From Pseudotamlana haliotis (GTDB taxonomy: Bacteria > Bacteroidota > Bacteroidia > Flavobacteriales > Flavobacteriaceae), in assembly GCF_008806375.1 (NCBI RefSeq), contig NZ_WAAT01000050.1, positions 265,378 through 329,377 on the forward strand: DNA of 64,000 bases, given 5' to 3'. The translations under genes and the position numbers were made by a program. Positions 1 to 8,273 of the stretch are shown one piece after another. The notes below the pieces were generated by a model. It was not told the origin of the DNA and ran no database searches. It saw nothing but the letters and a program-made list of their open reading frames with translations. Each line of letters begins with the position of its first letter. Position 1 is the first letter of the stretch.

Positions 1-2
1 AC

Positions 3-22
3 CTGAAATAAATTCAGAATGA
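3..22. repeat. Inverted repeat at the left window edge
   Basis: CTGAA, five bases, then TTCAG, followed by AATGACG. Motifs of this kind (CTGAAATAAATTCAG) recur between genes in many Flavobacteriaceae; that is from memory and was not checked. No coding sequence is supported in bases 1-59, so this is probably the edge of an intergenic region. Confidence 0.4.
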
Positions 23-59
23 CGAATTTCAACACTTTTTAGACAGCCAATTTTTTTTT

Positions 60-326
60 TTATTTCGATACTTTAGGGTTTTTAGGATTTGGTTTTTCGC
101 CTTTTTTAGGCATAGGACCACGCATATGAATGACTAAACCATTTAAAAAATTACGTAGTATTTGGTCTCCACATTCCATATATTTTGGGTGATCCTCTCT
201 TCTGAAAAATGCACCGAGTTCGCTTTTAGAAATTCTAAAATCAACTAACTCTAAAATCTTTACAATGTCATCATCTCTAAGTTTAAGGGCTACACGTAAT
301 TTCTTAAGGACATCGTTATTGGTCAT
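60..326 (-). CDS. DUF1456 (YehS-like) protein, half-length
   Basis: This is an 88-residue cytosolic protein with no signal peptide. Residues 3-70 fit the repeat unit of the DUF1456/YehS family: NDVLKKLRVAL at the start, an FRREDHPKY segment near 41-49, then C-x-D-x-x-L and FLNGLVIHMRG. E. coli YehS has about 156 residues and, as far as I recall, two such units; here only one is present, followed by a Lys/Pro-rich tail from residue 73. The start ATG at 324-326 is the only sensible one. The function of the family is unknown. The reading frame is intact, so the short form looks like a real single-unit version rather than a frameshift product. A TATCTTTA box about 80 bp upstream may be its promoter. 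Confidence 0.75.
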   Translation of the reverse strand: MTNNDVLKKLRVALKLRDDDIVKILELVDFRISKSELGAFFRREDHPKYMECGDQILRNFLNGLVIHMRGPMPKKGEKPNPKNPKVSK

Positions 327-685
327 GTTTATGAGGTTTTAATTGCTTTTTCGATGTATTTCATCGATTTTACTGTAAAAAAATGAGTTTTTCGCATTTT
401 AATGATGCTGTAAAGATACTTTATTTATTTATGGTTTAGAATTTAAATTAAAACACATGTAAACACCTGTTTGTTAACGTGTTATGGTTTTTGTTTTTTG
501 TGGTTTTTAAGTGTGTTAGTAAGATAAGATGCAAAAATAATAGATGTATTAATTGCTATCATTGATGAAACCATAATTTTAACGATTAAATACAATTCAT
601 TTTTCGATAAGTGGTGCTAAAACCACGATTAATTTTAAGTTTTTCTGCTTAAATTTATAATGTAACGCTTTAACTCCCTCAAAAT
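327..685. other. Gene-free spacer between divergent genes
   Basis: AT-rich 359-bp divergent region between the DUF1456 gene and the TerB-like gene. I see no ORF with coding character and no RNA gene. It holds a TATCTTTA box on the minus strand near 412-419 and a weak GTGGT/ACCAC stem near 611-626. It presumably carries the two outward promoters. Confidence 0.5.
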
Positions 686-1099
686 ATGATTAATAAGCTC
701 GAAAAGTTAAGCCTTCTCTCTGAGATGATTGCTTTTGCTAAGTACGATAATGACATCAAAAGAATTGAATATAATTTTTTATTAGGTGTTGCCAAGCAGT
801 TAGATATAACTCGTGAAGATTTTGATTATTTGTTAGATAATCCTATAAATTACACGCACTTAAAATCACACAGTGAACGTATCGTTCAATTTCACAGACT
901 GGTGTTACTACTTAATATTGAACAAAAATTTGGAGATAACAACAACTCAAAAGGGGCTATTAAGTTATATAATTTTGGGTTACGAATGGGCTTAAGTCAT
1001 GAGTCGATTACTAAAGTGCTTTACTTAATGGAGAGTTTTCCAAATAAAATCGTTCCGCCAGATGTTTTAATTGATATTTTTAAAACCCAGTATAATTAA
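686..1099 (+). CDS. TerB-like helical protein
   Basis: This 137-residue, probably all-helical cytosolic protein resembles the TerB-like family: an acidic N-terminal helix (EKLSLLSEMIAFAKYD) and E-x(3-4)-L repeats such as DITREDFDYLL. Homologues are common in Flavobacteriaceae and, from memory, are often mislabelled as excinuclease subunit B because they sit beside uvrB. It carries no UvrB motif, so that name would be wrong. It converges on uvrB with a 57-bp gap that holds a strong hairpin. TerB-like proteins may bind metal or sense stress, but no role can be read from this sequence. Confidence 0.6.
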   Translation: MINKLEKLSLLSEMIAFAKYDNDIKRIEYNFLLGVAKQLDITREDFDYLLDNPINYTHLKSHSERIVQFHRLVLLLNIEQKFGDNNNSKGAIKLYNFGLRMGLSHESITKVLYLMESFPNKIVPPDVLIDIFKTQYN

Positions 1100-1142
1100 T
1101 CTCTCTACTCCTTCCTTAATAAACTTCATTATGAAGTCCATG

Positions 1143-1174
1143 ACAAAGCTAAAAGTTTACACTTTTAGCTTTTC
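1143..1174. terminator. Bidirectional hairpin at the uvrB stop codon
   Basis: A perfect 12-bp stem (1145-1156 with 1161-1172) encloses the loop TTAC, and that loop contains the uvrB stop codon on the minus strand. A short T-rich stretch follows on the plus side. It lies between two convergent genes, so it probably terminates the TerB-like transcript and perhaps uvrB too. Half the stem is uvrB coding sequence. Confidence 0.55.
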
Positions 1175-3160
1175 TAGTTTATCTTGATAATTCTTAATAT
1201 CATCACGGAGTTGTGCAGCAACTAAGAAGTCTAAGGCTTTGGCTGCAGCTTCCATAAGCTTTCTTTTCTCGCGAATTTTCCTTTCAAGCTCCCCTTTGTT
1301 TAAATATTCACTTTCTGGTTCTGCGGCTCTGGCAGCTTCTAATTCGTAGCTGTATGTGCTCACCGAGTTTTTAGAAAGGGCACTATCTAAACTTTTGTTT
1401 AAAGCACGTGGTTTTAAATTGTGCTTCGTGTTATAATTGATTTGCTTTTGCCTTCTGTAATTGGTTTCATCTATAGTTTTTTGCATGCTTTTGGTGATTT
1501 TATCAGCATACATAATAGCTTTACCATTTAAATTTCTTGCGGCACGACCAACCGTTTGGGTTAATGAACGCGCCGAACGTAAAAAGCCTTCCTTGTCTGC
1601 ATCTATAATAGCCACCAAAGAAACTTCTGGTAAATCTAAACCTTCACGAAGCAGGTTGACTCCAACAAGTACATCAAAAAGACCTTTTCGTAGATCTTGC
1701 ATGATTTCAACACGTTCTAAGGTGTCCACATCACTATGAATATAACGGCAACGAATTTGAATACGGTCAAGGTACTTGGTTAATTCTTCAGCCATACGCT
1801 TGGTTAAAGTCGTAACCAAAGTACGTTCATCTTTTTCTACACGTTGCTGTATTTCTTCAATTAAATCATCGATTTGATTTAAACTAGGGCGTACTTCAAT
1901 AATCGGGTCTAATAAGCCCGTAGGTCGAATCACTTGTTCCACATAGACACCATCAGATTTTTCCAATTCATAATCGGCTGGCGTAGCACTCACATAAATC
2001 ACTTGATTTTGAAGCGCTTCAAACTCTTCAAATTTTAAAGGACGGTTGTCCATAGCAGCAGGCAGTCTGAAACCATATTCTACTAAGTTTTCTTTTCTAC
2101 TTTTATCACCGCCATACATGGCATGTACCTGAGAAACTGTCACGTGACTTTCATCAATAACCATTAAATAATCATCTGGAAAATAATCCAATAAGCAGAA
2201 AGGGCGTGTGCCCGGTTGTCTACCATCCAAGTAACGGGAATAGTTTTCAATACCAGAACAGTAACCCAGCTCGCGAATCATTTCAAGATCAAATTCAGTA
2301 CGTTCTTTTAGACGTTTGGCTTCTAAATGTTTGCCTATTTCTTTGAAATAATCATGTTGCTCAACCAGATCATCCTGTATGTTTTTTATAGCACCTTGCA
2401 AAACATCTTGAGAAGTTACAAACATGTTAGCGGGGTAAATGGTTAATCGGTCGTATTTTTCAACGACTTTATTGGTTTGAATATCAAAAGATTCGATGTC
2501 TTCAATTTCATCTCCAAAAAAGTGGATTCTAAAGGCATCATCGGCATAGCTTGGAAAAATATCAACGGTATCACCTTTAATTCTGAAGTTACCATGTTTA
2601 AAATCGGCTTCGGTACGCGCATAAAGGCTTTGAACCAATTTATGTAGAAGTTCAGTTCTAGAAATGACTTGGTCACGCTCTAGGGTGATGACGTTTTTTT
2701 GAAACTCCACAGGGTTACCAATACCGTACAAGCAAGACACAGACGCCACTACAAGCACGTCTCGTCTTCCAGAAAGCAGAGAAGAGGTCGTGCTTAAACG
2801 CATTTTTTCAATTTCTTCGTTTATAGACAAGTCCTTTTCTATATAAACACCAGAAACAGGAATGTAAGCTTCAGGTTGATAATAATCGTAGTAAGACACA
2901 AAATATTCCACCGCATTATTCGGAAAAAACTGTTTAAACTCAGAGTACAGTTGAGCAGCCAATGTTTTATTGTGTGCTAAAACTAAAGTAGGGCGTTGTA
3001 CTTCTTCAATAACATTGGCAACGGTAAAGGTTTTTCCTGAACCCGTAACACCTAATAAGGTTTGAAACTGTTCATTTCCATCGATGCCTTCAACAAGCTG
3101 TTTAATGGCTTGTGGCTGATCTCCTGTAGGATTAAATTCTGATTCAACTTTAAATTGCAT
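1157..3160 (-). CDS. uvrB: Excinuclease ABC subunit B
   Basis: UvrB is the damage-verifying helicase of nucleotide excision repair; it receives DNA from UvrA and recruits UvrC. The 667-residue length is normal. The Walker A motif GVTGSGKT lies at 37-44 and the DNA-clamping beta-hairpin [12 protein letters not shown] at 90-101. The DESH box, the helicase motif VI (QTVGRAARN) and a C-terminal UVR motif (about 621-667), which contacts UvrC, are all present. The gene is alone on its strand. A TATTTTTG box ends four bases before the ATG, so the mRNA is probably leaderless. The last codons form one arm of a hairpin. Confidence 0.98.
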   Translation of the reverse strand: MQFKVESEFNPTGDQPQAIKQLVEGIDGNEQFQTLLGVTGSGKTFTVANVIEEVQRPTLVLAHNKTLAAQLYSEFKQFFPNNAVEYFVSYYDYYQPEAYIPVSGVYIEKDLSINEEIEKMRLSTTSSLLSGRRDVLVVASVSCLYGIGNPVEFQKNVITLERDQVISRTELLHKLVQSLYARTEADFKHGNFRIKGDTVDIFPSYADDAFRIHFFGDEIEDIESFDIQTNKVVEKYDRLTIYPANMFVTSQDVLQGAIKNIQDDLVEQHDYFKEIGKHLEAKRLKERTEFDLEMIRELGYCSGIENYSRYLDGRQPGTRPFCLLDYFPDDYLMVIDESHVTVSQVHAMYGGDKSRKENLVEYGFRLPAAMDNRPLKFEEFEALQNQVIYVSATPADYELEKSDGVYVEQVIRPTGLLDPIIEVRPSLNQIDDLIEEIQQRVEKDERTLVTTLTKRMAEELTKYLDRIQIRCRYIHSDVDTLERVEIMQDLRKGLFDVLVGVNLLREGLDLPEVSLVAIIDADKEGFLRSARSLTQTVGRAARNLNGKAIMYADKITKSMQKTIDETNYRRQKQINYNTKHNLKPRALNKSLDSALSKNSVSTYSYELEAARAAEPESEYLNKGELERKIREKRKLMEAAAKALDFLVAAQLRDDIKNYQDKLEKLKV

Positions 3161-3164
3161 CTTG

Positions 3165-3172
3165 CAAAAATA
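3165..3172 (-). promoter_or_regulatory. -7 box (TATTTTTG) of uvrB
   Basis: Exact match to the Bacteroidota -7 consensus TAnnTTTG. Only four bases (CAAG) separate it from the uvrB ATG, so transcription should begin at or next to the start codon. Confidence 0.6.
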
Positions 3173-3237
3173 AAGAATTTCTAGTCCAAAGCTTCAATTA
3201 GAATAGGCATAGCTGTTTTTAGTTTGCCAATTTGTGA

Positions 3238-6200
3238 CTAACGCTTCAAAGTAAAATGGCCTTTTATTTCGTTTTCACTATTATTTTGTACAATTTTAGC
3301 AACAAACCAATAGTCATCTGTAGGCATGTTTTCGCCGTTGTAAGTGCCATCCCAGCCTGGCGAACTGTGGTGTAATGTTTTTAAGAGTTTACCTTGTCGG
3401 TTATAGATATTAACTAAACTACCAGGGAGTTGATCGGCGCCAATAATATGCCAGGTATCGTAATAACTGTCGTTGTTAGGCGTAAAGAATTTAGGAATAT
3501 CAAATACAAAAACGTCTTGAGTCACATCTGTACAACCGTTTAAATCGCGTACGGTAACCACATGATTACCAAAACTTACATTTTCAAAAACGTTAGAATT
3601 TTGAGGCGTACCACCATCTAAGATATAAACATAATCACCAATACGGTTCATATTTATATCTACTGAAATGCTATTAGGGTCTGAAAAATCTACAGTAGAG
3701 GTAAAGGTGATTTCGGCTTGTTCAGATTCTATGACCGTAAAATTTTTGGTATAACTACAGTTGTTTGGTGTAGTCACGGTTACAGTATATGAACCTAATT
3801 GGCTAGGGGTTACAGCAATTTCTGAAAGCGTAGAATTATTAGCAGAAGCATTTACTGCTGTACTCCACAGATAGGTGTCGCCTGGATCACCCGTGTAGGC
3901 ATCAATATAAAGTGGGTACGAATCCAGACAAAGGGTTACTGTATCTTCAATAGGAATAATAGGTAGCGGGTAAACGATGGTGTTGAATTGTGTGGTACTA
4001 AAACAGCCCGTTGTATTGTTTTCTATTCTTGCATAGATCGTTTCTCCATCATAAGCCGAATAATTTAAATTTAAAGCTTCAGTATTGGTTTCGGCATCAT
4101 TTAAAGTTGTGTAATAACTAACTTTAAATTGGGTCGGGTCCTGGGCGCCTAAAATAGGTGTTGTATTTTCTGAAAGGTCAAAAGCTAAGACACCATCAAA
4201 ATCATCATCACAATACATTAAGTTAGGAGGCGTATGGGCTATAGGATTTGGGTTGATAATCAAATCGAAAGATTGGATATAAAAACAACCTGTAGCCGAA
4301 TTAGAAACCTTTGCAAAAATGGTATGGCTATTCGTTGTATAATTATAGGTTGTATTTAGTGCATTACTATTATTTTCCGCGTCAGCGAAAGTGTTATAAT
4401 AAGCAATATTCACTGTGGAAGGATCGTCTACAATTACCGGATCAATACTATTTAAATCGAAGGTTTTGGTAGCATTATCGCAAATAGGGTAACTACCTAT
4501 ATTATTTGTTGGAGGTGGTAAATTAACAATAAGCTCTACAGGTATTATACTGAAACACTTCGTTAAGATATTGGCTACTTTAATATAAACCGTTTTAGTG
4601 CTAGAACTAAAGTTTGAAGGATTAGGTATTTCATTCGTATTGTCTAAACCATCGTCATGATTAATATCTGATAGCTCGTTAAAATAGTTGATAATTAAGT
4701 TCGTTTCAAAACGGTCTAAAATGTCAAAATCTGCGGTGGTTAGATCGAAGTTGGTGATACCGTCATAGTCAATGTCACAGTTGGTTATCGGTAAGGCATC
4801 AGTAACCTCGGGAGCAGGAGTAATAGTGATACCAATTTCTTCTATAACATAGCATAAAGAGTCATCACTTTCTATTCTAACATATATCTTTTGATTGGAG
4901 TCTTTATTAGTATATTTTGAAGGTAAGACATTGCTATTGTTTTCTGCATCAACTCTAGTTTCATGAAAGGAAATGTTTAAAACATCGGTAAGACCAGCTC
5001 TGATTTCATTTGCTTTTTCATCGAGGTTAAATTCATGAATACCGTCATTAGATTTATCATCACAAACTAAATAATCTTCAATAGGATTGTAAATAGGGTC
5101 TGGTGATACTTGTAAAATAAAAGTTGTTTCCCCAAAGCAAGTAGGGTCTGTAATGTTTTCAACCCTAACATATATTGTTTGCATTCTTGATTTGTTTTGA
5201 TACACATTATATTTGGGTATAACTATAGTGTGGGCGGCATCTTCAAAGTAAAAGACTTCCTTGCCTGTTTGTTCGTTTAAGATTTCACTATCCTTTTCAT
5301 GAAGGTAAAAATCAGAAACACTCGCTCCAGAAGATTCACAAATTTGGTAATTGCTTATCACAGGGAAAATAGGTAAGGTATTCACTATAGCTTCAAAGCT
5401 TTCTATGGCAAAACAACCTGTAGAGCTTACAATATCTTCAATACGTACAAAAATGGTTTGCGTATCTGTATTAAAGGCGTTGCGTTCAGCCTCAGGAATT
5501 TCATTGGTTTTATTTTGGGCATCATTTAATGATGTAAAAAAATCAATATCTAGACCAGAGGTATCTGAGACGATTTCAGGTATTTTACCATTTAAATCAA
5601 TGATAGAAAAGCCATCTTGATCATTATCACAAATAATAACATCGTTAGGCTCATTTGTTGAAGGGGCGGTGATCACTGCAATTTGAAATTCATTGACAGT
5701 AGAGCAGCCCGTAGACCCCACAGTTGCAATTCGTGCATATAAGGTCGTGATTGGAATTGTATTGGTATAAAATTGTGGCAAGCGTTGTGAGGTGTCGTTA
5801 TTCTCGGCAGATATTTCATCTTTAAAGTAAGTGACAGTGAAATTCGGATTGCTATTAGTGAGTGTTTCGTTTAATGATTGCAAATCGATACTTACAAAAC
5901 CATCATCGTCATCGTCACAATAAGTTAGGGGGGTAAGGTTGTCAAAAAGAAGAATAGGATTTACTCTAAGGTTGATTTCAGCTTCTTCAGCACAGCCTCC
6001 ATCTGAAATTTTTATAAAAAGCTTATGAGGACTCGTAGCTTCAAAAAATTGATTTTTGTCTATACTGTTTCCATTGGTTCTGTCTTCTTCAGTTTCGTAA
6101 AATTCTACTGTAATCGGATAAGGTAAATCGTTTGCAATAAAAGTTTCCACAGAAAGCAGATTAAATTCAGCGGTATTCGTATCGTCATCATCTTCATCAC

Positions 6201-8139
6201 AGATGGCAAAATCTCCGGTGTCAGTTCCTGTTAGTAGTAAATTGGTGTGAATTTCAAAAGGCACGACAGAAGCACAGCCTGTTGAAGGGTCTTCAACTCT
6301 AAGAAACATGAGGGTAAACCCAGGTTCGTCCAGTCCGTTGGTGAATTCATAATTTGTTTCGTCGGCAACTGGGTTCGTACCACTTTGGGCATCAGTATAA
6401 CTAGCATGAAAGGTTGTAGTAACTCCTGTTAATCCGTTTAAAATATTCGGAAGCACCTCGGTTAAGTCGAAAAAAGCATGACCATCTAAATCGGTGTCGC
6501 AAGCATTAATATATTGCGGATCGGTACGGTTTACCACAGGGCTAATTTGAATGTTTATATCAAGAGATGTGGTACTCACGCATCGGGTGTTGCGATTCAC
6601 AACTCTGGCAAAAACTTGTTCATAAGGCGTCGTAGTATTTTGGTATGGAGTAGGGATGGTGTTTATGCCTGCTATAGCATCACTCTCACTATAATGGTAA
6701 GTGATGTATAAGTCGTCATTTCCATTTTTGATTTCATCAGTTTTTGTGTGTAAATCGATAACCGCAAAACCGTCAGGTGTGTCATCACTATCACAAATTT
6801 CTAAAGGTGTTGGCTTGACAAAAGTAGGTAAGGGGTTCACAACAATATTAAAGCTAGAATAGGCATAGCAATTACCATCAATATCAAATACTCTAATATA
6901 AATGGGTTGTGATGGGCTGGTGTTAGTTATAGGAGAAGTAATGGGATTCCTGTTGTTTCGAGCATCGGTCTCTGATAAATGGTAACTGAAATCGAAATTA
7001 ACAAACGGACTATTAGCAGCGACTTCTGAATCTTTATTAGACAAGTCGAATTCTTGAGTACCATGACCACCAATGTTGTCGCATAGCGCATAATCAGAAA
7101 GGTTATTCATAGGTTCTACGGTATTCAGAACAATTTCAATTTCATCTTGTTCTATACAAATAGAACCGTTAACTTGAACAGCTACTTCTACACGATAAGT
7201 ACCATTTTGGGTGGCATTGTGTATTGGTTTTACCGACCCCGGAATGAGGTTGTTATTTAAATACCAAGCATAGGAAGCTGCAGGGTTATTTATATTGGCG
7301 TCAATGTCTACAGATGCTTCACAGGTAGAAATGTCATCCCCTAAATCTAAAACTCTAAAACTATCACCTTCAATGAATACCGCCGAATCGAATTCGTTAT
7401 TCTGTTGATCGGCAATAATGAGTTTGATGCGGTAGTTAACATTAGGCTTAATTGTGCCAGAGGCCGTTAAAACAGTAGTTCTTCCGTTGTAATTGGTGTC
7501 TCCAACATTATAACCTTCAAAATATTGGCTGTTTTCTGCAGGGCAAACCCCAAAAATTTCATCATGAACGGTTTGGGTGTTTACTGGAATATTGCTGTTT
7601 GGAATTAAGGCAATGTTTTGAAAAGGGTCTGAGGTTCCGGCTTCTTTGATTAGGAATACAAAACCATCTGAAACTTGACAAGGAAAGGTGTCGAAATACT
7701 CTTCGGAAGCTAAGAGGTAATTAAATTGAAATTGATTAGAAATGGAGACAAAATCAAACTCTATAGCCGTAGCGTTTAAATGTGTGTTATTAGTGCCTAG
7801 TGCGGCTTCTAAATCAGGGTCTGTACCCCAAGCTGTAGACCCTTCGCTAAGCGTAGGAGTTATTTCAGAATTCCCTCCAGAAGCAGCCCCACCGGTGCTA
7901 AGCATGATACCGTGAGAAAAAGGGAAATTAGAGCTACCTCTCTCAAAATAAGCATAACTAGAGAAACCACTAGTTGTACCGTTTACCGGTGAATTAATGT
8001 TACTAATGTCTACACAGCCATCTACAAAGTTATCTTTAATCAGGGTGGTTAAGTCTACGGTGTCATCAACTGTTATGCGTTGTGAAAACATATAATTGGA
8101 GCACAATAGAGTGAATAAAATAAGGTGAGTAAATCTCAT
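3238..8139 (-). CDS. Giant secreted protein with T9SS type B sorting domain
   Basis: This is a 1633-residue surface or secreted protein. A signal peptide (MRFTHLILFTLLCSNYMFSQ) is followed by a choice-of-anchor L type domain at about 30-250. Next come an immunoglobulin-like stretch and 11 repeats of about 90-105 residues. Each repeat opens with CD-x-D-x-DG and an F-D-L block and closes with IYVRVEN..TGCF and a Val-Asn-Pro-like strand. A PKD-like domain precedes the C-terminal T9SS type B (gliding-associated) domain, which has FFTPNNDSYYDTW, YNRQGKLLK, GWDGTYNG and DDYWF. T9SS carries such proteins across the outer membrane. The ligand is unknown; adhesion is an inference from architecture. 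The Asp-rich repeat starts could bind calcium. The neighbouring gene encodes a smaller relative. Confidence 0.9.
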   Translation of the reverse strand: MRFTHLILFTLLCSNYMFSQRITVDDTVDLTTLIKDNFVDGCVDISNINSPVNGTTSGFSSYAYFERGSSNFPFSHGIMLSTGGAASGGNSEITPTLSEGSTAWGTDPDLEAALGTNNTHLNATAIEFDFVSISNQFQFNYLLASEEYFDTFPCQVSDGFVFLIKEAGTSDPFQNIALIPNSNIPVNTQTVHDEIFGVCPAENSQYFEGYNVGDTNYNGRTTVLTASGTIKPNVNYRIKLIIADQQNNEFDSAVFIEGDSFRVLDLGDDISTCEASVDIDANINNPAASYAWYLNNNLIPGSVKPIHNATQNGTYRVEVAVQVNGSICIEQDEIEIVLNTVEPMNNLSDYALCDNIGGHGTQEFDLSNKDSEVAANSPFVNFDFSYHLSETDARNNRNPITSPITNTSPSQPIYIRVFDIDGNCYAYSSFNIVVNPLPTFVKPTPLEICDSDDTPDGFAVIDLHTKTDEIKNGNDDLYITYHYSESDAIAGINTIPTPYQNTTTPYEQVFARVVNRNTRCVSTTSLDINIQISPVVNRTDPQYINACDTDLDGHAFFDLTEVLPNILNGLTGVTTTFHASYTDAQSGTNPVADETNYEFTNGLDEPGFTLMFLRVEDPSTGCASVVPFEIHTNLLLTGTDTGDFAICDEDDDDTNTAEFNLLSVETFIANDLPYPITVEFYETEEDRTNGNSIDKNQFFEATSPHKLFIKISDGGCAEEAEINLRVNPILLFDNLTPLTYCDDDDDGFVSIDLQSLNETLTNSNPNFTVTYFKDEISAENNDTSQRLPQFYTNTIPITTLYARIATVGSTGCSTVNEFQIAVITAPSTNEPNDVIICDNDQDGFSIIDLNGKIPEIVSDTSGLDIDFFTSLNDAQNKTNEIPEAERNAFNTDTQTIFVRIEDIVSSTGCFAIESFEAIVNTLPIFPVISNYQICESSGASVSDFYLHEKDSEILNEQTGKEVFYFEDAAHTIVIPKYNVYQNKSRMQTIYVRVENITDPTCFGETTFILQVSPDPIYNPIEDYLVCDDKSNDGIHEFNLDEKANEIRAGLTDVLNISFHETRVDAENNSNVLPSKYTNKDSNQKIYVRIESDDSLCYVIEEIGITITPAPEVTDALPITNCDIDYDGITNFDLTTADFDILDRFETNLIINYFNELSDINHDDGLDNTNEIPNPSNFSSSTKTVYIKVANILTKCFSIIPVELIVNLPPPTNNIGSYPICDNATKTFDLNSIDPVIVDDPSTVNIAYYNTFADAENNSNALNTTYNYTTNSHTIFAKVSNSATGCFYIQSFDLIINPNPIAHTPPNLMYCDDDFDGVLAFDLSENTTPILGAQDPTQFKVSYYTTLNDAETNTEALNLNYSAYDGETIYARIENNTTGCFSTTQFNTIVYPLPIIPIEDTVTLCLDSYPLYIDAYTGDPGDTYLWSTAVNASANNSTLSEIAVTPSQLGSYTVTVTTPNNCSYTKNFTVIESEQAEITFTSTVDFSDPNSISVDINMNRIGDYVYILDGGTPQNSNVFENVSFGNHVVTVRDLNGCTDVTQDVFVFDIPKFFTPNNDSYYDTWHIIGADQLPGSLVNIYNRQGKLLKTLHHSSPGWDGTYNGENMPTDDYWFVAKIVQNNSENEIKGHFTLKR

Positions 8140-8155
8140 TTTTGGGATATTTCGG

Positions 8156-8184
8156 TTGATTTAGTTGGTTAATAATTAAATCAA
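8156..8184. promoter_or_regulatory. Inverted repeat upstream of the giant T9SS gene
   Basis: TTGATTTA (8156-8163) and TAAATCAA (8177-8184) form a perfect 8-bp inverted repeat with a 13-bp spacer, 17 bp before the start codon. It could be an operator or a leader hairpin; the sequence does not decide between them. Confidence 0.3.
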
Positions 8185-8273
8185 TAACGTTTAAGTTGCC
8201 CTGAAATGTAATTTATAATTGATTAGAAATAAAAAACATTAGCTGAAATACCAGATAATTTGGTTTTTAAGTT

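Noticed and set aside
686-1099. Second UvrB-like subunit
   Set aside because: Homologues are sometimes named excinuclease subunit B, but no UvrB motif occurs; a TerB-like fold fits better.
1461-1739. Small plus-strand ORF inside uvrB
   Set aside because: It is a frame shadow of a highly conserved gene, has no homology pattern of its own and no upstream signal.
5351-5620. Plus-strand ORF inside the giant T9SS gene
   Set aside because: Opposite frame of the repeat region; its open length follows from the low stop frequency there.
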